Assembly: GCF_009870125.1 (NCBI RefSeq)
Contig: NC_046681.1
Coordinates: forward strand, 23,015,001 to 23,079,000
Origin: Drosophila pseudoobscura
Lineage: Eukaryota > Arthropoda > Insecta > Diptera > Drosophilidae
DNA length: 64,000 bases
Direction of reading: 5' to 3'
Shown here: positions 13,359 through 24,042 of the stretch, piece after piece
Layout: each line of letters begins with the position of its first letter
Position numbering within the stretch: the first letter of the stretch is position 1
Notes under the pieces: model-generated
Told to the model about the DNA's origin: nothing
Database searches by the model: none
Seen by the model: only the letters and a program-made list of their open reading frames with translations
Translations under genes and position numbers: made by a program

Positions 13359-16300
13359 TGGATTCTTTGTGTTGGTATCTTGCAGAGAATGGAGTCTAAA
13401 GACTGAAGACTGGGGACTGGCGTACAATTTGTAAATTTCGTTTTATGACAACGCGCGCCACGTAAAATAAAACCATCTTCGGGTCCATGTGTCGCCCAAA
13501 AGCCAAACCAAAACCCAAACCAAATCCGAAAACCCAGAAGAGAGGAAAACAGAAATGCTAATTTAAAAAATTATGAGTTTCGTTCGCTTTTGGTCACACC
13601 TTAAAAATGTGAGCAGAGACAAGCAACGAGCTAACTTGATTTGAGTTGAGTCGAGTCTCAGGCGAAGAGATACAGATACAGATACAGTCGGGGGTTCCGA
13701 CTTGGCATTTTTTTTTTAGGCTGAGCGGAGATCTTCTTCTGGCGTATACGGTAGGTACAGCTCTAACTGTTATTTATCGTTAGACAAGACAAGCGGCAAG
13801 CTGCCGCTGTTTTCGAGTGGCCTGGCCCCTCTCCGTATCCCTCCCTGTATCCCCCCTGCATCATCTGCCGCTGGGACAACGATATTTGTGTGATATTTAT
13901 AACGAATATTTATGGCCAGACGAAGTTTGTTTTTGTCTGTGACGAGGTTATAACCAAAAATTTAACAAAAAGCCACAAACGAAGACATGCCGAAAGAGGG
14001 GGCCGAAGCTTTTAATACCCTTCTACATGTTTTTAAGGCATACTCCATTTTTCGATAACAAGAAGTTTTGGAGCAACGACATACATTTTGAATCATTAAG
14101 ACATCGATAATAATATGTAATGATAGAAGGATATTTTTTCAATACATTACAAACATCTTGTTAAGTTCATAATACCCCCTGAAAACTTATCTAAAATCAG
14201 CAAAGTTTAACAATATTTCAATATTGTAGATGAATGGGGATTATTGCACTGAAATTGAGATTTATAAGAGATGTTGGAAGACGTATAGAGTCGTTTGCCG
14301 TTAATTTAAAGTTAGACTCAACTCTGAGTTATATCTGTATTACCAAAGCACATAAATCACTACATTCATATGTAGAATGATGATAATGATCATAAGAACA
14401 GTTTCTGGTTTTGAAGAACAATTTTTTATCTATCTAATTTTTTTTTGGTAATTTCACCTACTTTATAATTGAAAAGTCAATATCGATACGATTGTAAAGG
14501 CTCTAGAAAATTCCCGGACCAGCTTCAGAGCTTCAGAAATAAGTATCAAAAGAATTCATATTTGAAATGCACATAACATTACAAAATTACATATTTATTA
14601 CTTTATTTTTAACAGGGAAATATATATCTTTAGGGACTATAGAATACTCTTATCTCAATTCAGAACTCAAGCAACTCAATGCTCGAATGTCAATTTTTTA
14701 CGCTGATCATTTAATATATACGTGTATATATAAGATGCTGTCAACGCAAAAACATTTTAATTGGGAAAGGTTATGGTATAATTTTGATAACATGAAGTAA
14801 ACAATCTCCTAATTAATACATATCTTCGACATATATGTATATAAGTGAATCCATTTCCACTACAGAAGCGATTCATGATGAGATGCCGCTCAGACTGACT
14901 TGCTGATCAGCGATTGGTAATCGTCTGACCCTTGACAAATCACTTCTCTGTCAAATTTTCTTCATCGATATACTCCGACTGCAGACGACTCCGGAGGATA
15001 GCCTTTCAGAAAGTCATTGCTACCGTAAAACCATGTTTGATATAGCTTCACACTTTCCCTGTTATCTTTATCGACTATCCTTTATTGATACGAGCTCTTA
15101 TACATATTCCAAGCCGATTTTTTTGCCGACATCCATTTCCGAATGCATTTTCCAAATTCTCATCGAATTGTAGAAGAATAACTAATGAAAGCAAAAGAAG
15201 TTTCCACAAAATATGTATGTGACTGGGAGGAAGTTTCTTATTCATTGTTGGCAGCTCTAGAATCGATTTACAACTAAATGAACAATGAGTTTGTGAATCC
15301 AATGCGGAATTGAAAGTTTATTGAATAAATAAATACTAGAATTATGCTTCCAATGCACTCAATCGAAAGATTACTGCCCCCGACAGCTGATAGCCATTGG
15401 AAATGCATTTGAAACCCACATATCACGAGTAAAATCAATGCTTTACTATACAATATGTATTAAACTTCCAGGAAATTACGAAATAATGATTTTCAAAAAA
15501 TTATGGAAGATTCATTCATTCAAGAATTGTATATATTATTGGATTAGATTATTATTTTCCATTTATTTTATAGAACAAATTATATTAAAATGTTTAGATC
15601 TATTAGATCTTTACATATGTATATATTTCACAGCTTCAGCCGATTCTCAGGCATCTACCAAAAATATCCATCCTTTGACAATCATTTCCAGTTGTAATCC
15701 AGTTAGGACTCCAGCCCGAATCCGTATCATATGTTCCGTACGACGAATTTAAGATAAAAAACAGTATCCCAAAGAATAGGATTAACTTATAGATGGTGCT
15801 CATGCTGCTCTATAAATAAATATAGCTTCCTATTTGTCTCAGAAATGATTTCCAACTGAAGGCGCGTTCGTTCCCTTCGCGTTCAGAAACCAGAGTGAGA
15901 TTACACTGAATGACCCCAGATAGCTATTGGAAATTAAATATATTACATACATCAATCAATGAACCGATAAGAGAGTTTATATAATCGATCAATAAATAAT
16001 AATTATTTCTTTGCGAGTACTTGTACTACTATGTATTTTGCACAACAAGTTTTCTTGTCGTTTCACAGGGCGCAAAAGATCGTCAGATCTTTCTCTAATG
16101 AGGGAATATTCATCAATCGATTGCTTGCAGCCATTTATTCAATAAGAGGGTACATTTGTGAGTATTAGGACAGTTTGGTCCACCTTAGTTTGCTTCCAAT
16201 CGATCTTCATGGAACCTGCACGCTATCGAATCCTGAATCGAATATCGTACATCAATTCATTCAATAGGCGGCGCTGAGTTTGTGAGTGAGTGTTAAAGGC

Positions 16301-17723
16301 GAATAATTTTTGGAGTGCATTGCAGAGTTGTTGTTGCTGTTTGGTCTTTTGCCGAAAATATGATTTAACTAAATTATTACCTGGAGCACACCTTAAAGTA
16401 ATACAAAAGGCACCACCACCACCATGGGCACCACCACCATGAGCACCACCACCAGCAGAAAACCACCAGCAACAGCCGGCAACAACAATAAAGGAAACGC
16501 TTAATTCTGCATTGTCTTTCGAGGGGGCTCTGGGACTCCGGGATCTGGGACTGACTGCGGCTCGAAAGCAGACTAAACCGAACCGAAACCGAACCAAAGT
16601 CAAGTCAAGTCAAATGGAATGGATGGATGCACCTTAGCCAAGTCGAAGTCGAGGCATTGGAGCCGAGGAGGGGAATGGGTGTGGGAGTGGCTCTCGACGC
16701 GAAGCAGTCATCATCATAGTTTGGCCGACCGACTGCTCGTGGGTGGGTATCATACATTTGAGCAGAACGCCTCTCTATCCGACGTGCTCATGAGAGTGAA
16801 GTGAGTCGCAGATGGAGTTGGAGATGGAGATGGAGACGGGGTCGGTCTCTGCTGGGCCGCTTGCTGGGTCCAATTTTTCGCTTTTTTCGTTCGTTTTTTG
16901 GTTTTTTTTTTTGGTTGAGAAGGCAAAACGCATCACCATCACAATGTGCCATCAATAAGTGGTAACAGCGTGTGTTGTGGCCACAGATACCGCTCACAGA
17001 GGTATATTTTATGGGGTATATCATGCTTTCGATGATTATTGTACAAGTTTTGGGGAAAATCTTGGATATTTGCGAAATATCTTGTGGAATCCAGGAAACA
17101 GTTCTTATGATTTCTCAAATGTGAAATAATTTCTCTTCTCACTAAGAATTGATGTGCTATTTTATTGATACGTTCGATACATCATATCACTTTTTCTTAC
17201 TGTTTTCTTTTCATTCCTTTCAACGCCCAATATACCCAAAGAACCAAGTTCGTTATGTCCCAAAAGAGAGGTATTCCTTAGTTGATTCTGCACTGATCTC
17301 TCATAGCCTTCTTATAGTTGTTGTTGCTGCTTGTGGTGGCGCGTACCCAGGCTGGGGTTCATTCGTGAGCGGAACGTCCATCAATGTGGCAATACTGTTG
17401 CTTATGTTGCTGTTGCTGTTGCCGTTGCGCCGGAGCGACTCCGACGACGATCATAACTTGAAGTTCAATCGCAATGCCGCGGGCCATTTGCCGAGCCTTA
17501 GTGCCAAAGCCAAAGCCCAAAAGCAGCAGAAAACCCAGAGCCACAAGAAGAAGTCGCAGCTGAAGCCAAAAGCTGAGGAACAGATGAGGCCACGAGAGGT
17601 ACGAGAATCAATCGCCCACGTTTATGAATTGCTGCGGCGCCGAAACCGAACAAGTCGATGGGGAAGGGACCGCGACCGCTGCGCCGCCACCAGCAACGTG
17701 CAACATTTTAGTTGTCCACCATG

Positions 17724-17744
17724 CCCCCCCCCCCCCCCCCCCCC
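17724..17744. repeat. Poly(C) run of 21 bases
   Basis: An uninterrupted 21-base C homopolymer. It lies inside a long but unconvincing open frame (17149-17805), whose reading beyond this point depends on the exact count. Length in such a run is prone to sequencing error and to polymorphism. Confidence 0.85.
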
Positions 17745-18001
17745 TTGCCGTAGCCTGGGTCCGTATGCCTTGCAACCACAAAACGTCGCCACTTGCGCCT
17801 CATAAAAATCGAATGAAAAAAAGGAAAGAATGAAGCAGGGAAAATAAGGGCTAGGCACACGCGCCATCGAAGACTTTTCCCTTTTGGGTCTGCACCAGAC
17901 TGCGCCTCATGCACCATTGCTCCATGCAGCATGCAGCTTGCTGCATGCACCATGCTCCATGGGGTTAAGCCCAAGCCACCTACGCTCCTCGATTCATGGC
18001 C

Positions 18002-18020
18002 AGAGAGAGAGAGAGAGAGA
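18002..18020. repeat. (AG)n dinucleotide repeat
   Basis: A 19-base pure AG run followed by more purine-rich sequence; intergenic. Confidence 0.8.
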
Positions 18021-19856
18021 AAGAGGAATAAACGTCTCCACATCCACATCCGCATCCATTTGGCGGCATCGTCAGCTATGTAGCGATGGAGATGGAGCTC
18101 GTGGATCGGTGCATGCGACAAATATTTCAACACAGTCTCCGCTCGATTCTAATAGACCGATTTGTCAGGGATCAGATTACATGCCTGCCTGCCTGCCAAC
18201 GCCCACATCCGGTCCGGGGTCTTGGTCAGAGCTCAGCCTCTGAGACTGGCCGCCGGCCCAATGATAAAGAAGTGTTGAATGAATGTTAGACCACGGCCAG
18301 CAGTTAAGACTGTGAAAGAACATATTTCACACACTCGACTCATCTCCGACACGGACACCGAGTGTGGTAGAAAAATGGTTTGGTGAATTGCAGTGAAAGA
18401 CCCTCTGGGGAGGAGCAGAAGAGCTGGCTACCAAGTAGCGGAGAATTGGTGCAGATTTGGTGACTCAGTTGATAGTGAGAGAAAGAATTCCGAAGATCTG
18501 CTTATGGGAAGACTTTCTTTATACTTATTTTTCCACTCCTCAACCATTTGAAGTTCTATAACTCTTGGGCTCAAAGGTTAAGCCAAATTAATCGTTGGGA
18601 ACATGATCTCTAAAGCAAACTTAACCTATCTGCATCTTTGTGCATTCCAAAGATCTCTTCATGATCACAACCCATTAAGGATCTGCAGCTATCACCCTCC
18701 TGCGAGTATAGCCCTCTTCAGACTACCACATAACTGCCTCCCCTGTGAGCATTGTTTATGGTTAATCTTTATCAATTTAAAGAAATATCTTTGTTTCGAC
18801 ATTTGCACATAAACAGCGTAAAAAACTTTTGAAAGAACCGAAGCAACCAATCTGATCCGATCCGATCCGCAATCTCCAGGGATCGCAGGGAATTGCCATT
18901 GCGCCAGTGTCAGTGGCGTCTCCAACGGAAGCAAAACCACAGGGGGTGGGCGTGGTGGCGGCGGCGACGGCATCCGTCTGTCTGTCTGTCCCACTCTGCC
19001 TCTAGAGAAAGGGAAGGAGACACCTTTCCCGATGGTCCACTCCACAGACATTGGGCTGACAACAAGAAGCACCAAAAAGCACAATTTTAATGAGAATATA
19101 TTTTGTGAAGTGGTCAAATGACAGGGCCCCCAAACGCAGAGGGATCCAGAGAGCCAGAACCAGAGGGGGAGTAGACATTGTTCTGAAACAGAGAATAATA
19201 TTCCGTGAAATATGAAATGTAGGATGGTAGGTGGATGATCCTTAACGAAGAGCCCCGAGAAAATGTCGTTCACACAGCGTGAAATGTTTTTCAAAATGCC
19301 ATCACCAGAGGCTGAAATCCGCATCCACATCCACAGAGTTGCAAATGGAAGGGAGCGATCCGCAGCGTTTCCAGAGGAAGGTCCCATCCCCCCTGCTGTT
19401 GGGTGATGACTACTGCCCGGCAACTACTACTGTGGCTCCCCCGAAAAAATGGAAAAAGGCAACCGAACAAAGTCGCCAAGCCACAGAACCCCGATCTCAA
19501 TCCCCACGGAAGATTCAGCATTTATATGGTCATCAATAAAAATAAATCAAAGCGCATTTTTAGAAACCATTTAAAAAGAATAAAACAAGAAAAGAAAACC
19601 AAAATGTACTTTGGCGAATAGAAGGCTATATACCCTAATAAATCTATATTTATTTCGCTTCTATCGTTTATATATATTATAGTGATTAAGGGGCAGGAAT
19701 ATGTTATGTATTTAACGGAAGCAGCTCTTATGGAAGCTCTTTTATAGTTTATTACAAACATTTAACTTAGTTTATAATACCCTCTTCAAGGGTATTACAA
19801 AATATAGTCAGGTCATAAGATTTCTTTTTTCGAGGCTATATTTTGGTAGGTACATA

Positions 19857-20565
19857 CAGTGGTGCTCATACACTTAAGCCACAAGAACTACACCAAGAAT
19901 TTAAGCGAATATCAAGAAAAGTTTTTATTTTACAGCTCCCATTTTTTGTCTCAAATTAGTTCTATATGTCAGTGTTTTAATACAACAACAACCAAGTTAT
20001 GAAAATATATAGTCAGCGAAATAATTAAAAAATCTGAAATTATCTCCAAAATATCCTGCTCATATACTTAAGCCACCTCAAAAAAAAATGGTTAAAAAAG
20101 TTAAAATTTGCTCAGTATTCCTAGTATTTTTAATAAAACTACTTTAATATTTTGTAGGATGACCTTTCTGCTTAAGAAAAGTGGAGCAACGCCTTGGTAT
20201 TGAGTCTACAGGACGTGCCCACTGTTGAGGGGTGATTTTCCTTCATTCTTCCTGTAAAATTCGGCACAAATCCTTTTAATTGCTGTTTTTTTTTGGGCAA
20301 TGACTTGGTTTAGAATTCCCCACAAGTTCTCTATAGGGTTCTGGTCGGAACTCTCCGGAGACCATTACAAAACATTGATTCCCTCTTGATTAAGCCACCA
20401 CTTGACTATCATGCAGCAATGTATCGGGTCGTTGTCCTGTTAAAATATCCAGGCAAGTGGCAAATTATCGGCATGTTCTCCAGATAATGTGTTACTCAGA
20501 ATGTCCCTCTACATTTCGGCGTTCATAATACCTTGAATCTTCACCTGGAGACCTAAACACGATGC
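19857..20565 (+). repeat. Left inverted-repeat arm of the Tc1 foldback element
   Basis: 709-bp arm. It contains the terminal motif and, 194 bp further in, a second copy of a 19-bp motif (19864-19882 and 20058-20076; GCTCATAC/TACTTAAGCCAC), resembling the paired transposase-binding direct repeats of IR/DR-type Tc1 elements. Confidence 0.9.
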
Positions 20566-20799
20566 GGTGAAACAGCCCCAGTCCATGATCGAAGCGCCAC
20601 AATGTTTAACGGTCTTCTTTGTGTATTCTGGAGGTAATTATTTGTTGGGTGGACGTCGTACATATAGTTTACCATCACTTCTCAAGACATTAAACTTGGA
20701 TTTTTCGATCCAAACAATCATATTTCAAAAATTAGGACCTTGGTGGGTATGCACTGTGGCGAATTGAAGGCGCTTTTTAACATTCATGATGGACAGCAT
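20152..20799 (-). pseudogene. Tc1-family transposase relic (catalytic and C-terminal part)
   Basis: Read on the minus strand from 20799, one continuous frame shows Tc1 transposase landmarks in order: a KSKFN segment followed by YVRRPPNK, then KKTVKHCGASIMDWGCF, a QDNDPIH block and NPIENLW. Six in-frame stops interrupt it. The position of the first catalytic Asp (normally SDESKFN) reads IEKSKFN, so that acidic residue is not Asp; the QDNDP Asp and the NPIENLW Glu of the DD34E triad are still visible. The N-terminal DNA-binding half is absent. A second copy of the C-terminal part lies in the opposite arm. It cannot make an active enzyme. Confidence 0.85.
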
Positions 20800-21504
20800 C
20801 GTGTTTAGGTCTCCTGTTGAAGATTCAAGGTATTATGAACGCCGAAATGTAGAGGGACATTCTGAGTAACACATTATCTGGAGAACATGCCGATAATTTG
20901 CCACTTGCCTGGATATTTTAACAGGACAACGACCCGATACATTGCTGCATGATAGTCAAGTGGTGGCTTAATCAAGAGGGAATCAATGTTTTGTAATGGT
21001 CTCCGGAGAGTTCCGACCAGAACCCTATAGAGAACTTGTGGGGAATTCTAAACCAAGTCATTGCCCAAAAAAAAACAGCAATTAAAAGGATTTGTGCCGA
21101 ATTTTACAGGAAGAATGAAGGAAAATCACCCCTCAACAGTGGGCACGTCCTGTAGACTCAATACCAAGGCGTTGCTCCACTTTTCTTAAGCAGAAAGGTC
21201 ATCCTACAAAATATTAAAGTAGTTTTATTAAAAATACTAGGAATACTGAGCAAATTTTAACTTTTTTAACCATTTTTTTTTGAGGTGGCTTAAGTATATG
21301 AGCAGGATATTTTGGAGATAATTTCAGATTTTTTAATTATTTCGCTGACTATATATTTTCATAACTTGGTTGTTGTTGTATTAAAACACTGACATATAGA
21401 ACTAATTTGAGACAAAAAATGGGAGCTGTAAAATAAAAACTTTTCTTGATATTCGCTTAAATTCTTGGTGTAGTTCTTGTGGCTTAAGTGTATGAGCACC
21501 ACTG
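20796..21504 (-). repeat. Right inverted-repeat arm of the Tc1 foldback element
   Basis: 709-bp arm, the mirror image of the left arm. The inner copy of the 19-bp motif is at 21285-21303 and the outer one at 21479-21497. On the plus strand it encodes a second copy of the C-terminal transposase relic. Confidence 0.9.
20797..21209 (+). pseudogene. Second, mirror copy of the Tc1 transposase C-terminus
   Basis: The right arm repeats on the plus strand the last part of the transposase relic, beginning just before the KIQGIMNAEM-like segment and including QDNDP and NPIENLW. It has the same stop codons as the left-arm copy where I compared them, which means the stops predate the arm duplication or have been homogenised since. 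Confidence 0.8.
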
Positions 21505-24019
21505 TATGTATATATGGAAATTAACAAAAGTAGCCACGAACCTCCTTCGGGCACACATCATTTGAGGGTTTGAGGCAAAGTCCTTAGCACAGCGTTTTGC
21601 GAAAACAAACATTCATTCACATATGCCAACATCGCTACCGGATTATATATATGAGGAATATAATGCCAACTGTGACGGCTGTCCCAGAATCTACATCTAC
21701 CTCTACCTCTGGTTGTGTGCTCAAAGATCTGAGGATCATCGTCACCACTTGGCACTCTCGGGGCGTCTTGTTAACATATCAACATCATGTCGCACTCTCG
21801 TTTGTTCAGTTTCTCTGATATATACACAATCCTCCCTGCCTGCCCATCACGTTGCCTTTTTACGATTATTATTATTTTTACCGCTGCGGCGGCATCGGCA
21901 TCGGCATCGACATCGGCGGGATTCATACACGAAGAGGCAGGCGCCTTCTCAATCTTCGGATGGCTCAGTCTTTCGGTTATGGCTTTGCAGCTAATTGGGA
22001 ATTATTTTTATGCATGAATTGTGTGAAGAAATTGGTAATCATTTGCCGAGTGTAAGCCATGACAGCAGCGACAGGCGGCCAAGACAGCGGCAGCGGCCGC
22101 GGCCTGCCGCTGTGTTAATGCCTCTCTGCCGAAATCAAGGAGCAGCATTGAGCTAATCCCCGCTTCAAAGGCGCCATCTACAGAGGGGATTTCACTGGAT
22201 TCTGATAGAATCATTAGCCAGCTGTCATTCTGCTGGAGATCCAGACAGGCCACATTTTAAGCTTGACGATAAGTTGGCTCTTGAAGGACTACATATGTTC
22301 CTGATGCTACAATTTTGATCTTCATCTACAGAAAGTCTACCGAAGTCTAGATGTCCTTAACTGATACCTAGTACTGTCATTGATTTTTTCATTTTCCCTT
22401 TTTACTGATCTTCGAGTTCATCCATTCATCCATTTGGAAACTAGAATCTTTCCCCTTATGATCATACTTTCAAGCAGCTCTCTGGTTGCAGAGGCTATTC
22501 TTAGTTAGTCCACTTACACATAAAACATCGACTCAAAACTAGAACAAACAGTTCTCCCCCTTCAAACTAGTTCAACTTCGGATCATCTGTTTGAGGAATG
22601 ATACCTCCATTAGTCATATGGAGGTTCTTTCCCTGGCATCTCTTCCTCCCCTAAGTAATAACCATTTCCGTAGTGTCAACCACAAATCCCAGGCTACAGT
22701 CGACGGTCATTACAAAATGCTTAACCGCAGACGATGCCGATGGTGGTATCGCCGGAACTACGATTTGTTTGAATGTCAATAAGCTCTTCAGAGGCACACA
22801 CATGGACACACGGATAGACTCTTGGGAAAATTGATATTTCGCATTAGTGGCAACAACAGCAACACCTAGAGCAACAGTGACAATGAAAAGGTGTCAAAGT
22901 CAGGCCGACCAGGTGCGTGGGATTTTCAGGGATTGCAGTTGCATTTAGGCCCTGGGAAACGGGCGGCTCAATGAACCCCAACGCCGAAACTCTGGCCAAC
23001 ATCGGGGGACTGCGACTGGAGACTGCATTGAGCCATTAAGACAAATGGGTTAGCATTCAAAGCAAAACGCAGGCAAACAAAGCAAAGCAAAGCTTCAGCA
23101 AAGGCACAGTCACAGTCAGAGTCAGAGTCAGCGGCCAAGACAAATGAGGCAGTGGCTTGGGGCACTCAGACAATGTGTTGACACGCTTTTGCTGAGAGAT
23201 CGGTGAGATCTTCTTCTCCTTCCTTTTTCCTCCTTCCTCCATTGGGACACAATTTGTCAGCACAACAAATAGCTAATGTACGTGAGCGAGCAACTCGTAC
23301 GTGAATTGGGTGACAGACAAGCGGAGTGACGAGTTCTTCGATCCACCGAGATCTCCCGAGATCACCCATCTCCGAGTGATGCTGTCTAGGGATCTTATGC
23401 AATCCCCCCAAATATTTGTCTAGGAATTTCATCGATTTGCTGTGACCACCAAACAAGACAACAGACTACAGAGAATCCACAAACGACGAGGGACACCGCT
23501 TAGCCTCCAACGAAAAGAGACTCGTCTCTCTCTCGCTCGGTTTGGGCCCTGATATCAATCTTGATCTTGATTTCAGTTCGGCGCCTCTTTGATGGCCGTT
23601 CCAAACAAATTCCTTTCGAGCTTTGGCTACACGACACCATGCCGTGGTCCGACCTCAATGTGCGCTGAATTGTGTAAACAAGCTGACTCCAAACATACTC
23701 AACATCATCAATTTCCAGAGCACAGAGCACAGATCCAGAGCGCAGCAAAGTCTCTTATTGGAAATTATCATAGCAGAGCATCTGAGTTATGCCCTATGCC
23801 GTCTCATCGTCGTCGTTGTCGTCGTCGCCCGTCGTCGCAGTTGTCGTTGTCCTGCCGATAATCAGACGCGCTTGGTGGCTCTGAGGTTCTGATTCTGAGC
23901 TCTGACTCTGACTCCTGCTGCATGCAACGCAGTTGGAATATTTCAAGCGAAAATCGCCCGGGCTTCGCAAATCTGCGCATGCGCAACGCGCGGTATCGAT
24001 TGACGCGCCCCAGAGAGAG

Positions 24020-24042
24020 ACTTCGACTTCGACTTCGACTTG
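24020..24042. repeat. (CTTCGA)n hexanucleotide repeat
   Basis: About four units of a six-base repeat in intergenic DNA. Confidence 0.8.

Larger units (their letters stand above)
5765..19854. other. Intergenic region between sob and the Tc1 element, no gene seen
   Basis: This stretch holds no ORF with recognisable protein similarity; the longest open frames are low-complexity or short. It contains numerous microsatellites (listed separately), A/T-rich blocks at about 13970-16240, and G/C-richer blocks. Within 15369-15945 a short diverged repeat appears twice (a 'gattac...gata/gctattggaaat'-type segment near 15369 and again near 15899), perhaps remnants of an old repeat. A 21-bp imperfect palindrome of the 'AATACCCTC...GGGTATT' kind sits at 19777-19797, just left of the transposon. 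As the sob-drm interval it is expected to hold embryonic and disc enhancers; none can be delimited by eye. Confidence 0.6.
19857..21504. mobile_element. Complete Tc1/mariner-type foldback transposon with 709-bp inverted repeats
   Basis: The element begins CAGTGGTGCTC and ends GAGCACCACTG and is flanked by TA on both sides (19855-19856 and 21505-21506), the Tc1/mariner target-site duplication. The two arms, 19857-20565 and 20796-21504, are each 709 bp and are reverse complements in exact register; position x on the left pairs with 41361-x. By eye I saw only two mismatches, near the inner end. A 230-bp unique spacer lies between them. Both arms carry the 3' part of a Tc1-type transposase gene, and the minus-strand reading continues through the spacer. 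The element is therefore an N-terminally truncated Tc1 copy whose 3' half was duplicated in inverted orientation. It has no intact transposase and could only move in trans. Specific family name not identified. Confidence 0.93.

Noticed and set aside
17149..17805. Long open frame (218 codons) with a hydrophobic segment and a basic region
   Set aside because: Its composition follows simple-sequence DNA, it passes through a 21-base poly(C) run, the codon pattern changes along it, and no family motif or splice context supports it.
19777..19797. Short palindrome beside the transposon as a separate mobile element end
   Set aside because: Only about 21 bp with no partner end found by eye; it may be part of a dispersed repeat, but this cannot be supported from the window.
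20567..20767. Plus-strand open frame in the transposon spacer
   Set aside because: It is antisense to the recognisable Tc1 transposase relic.
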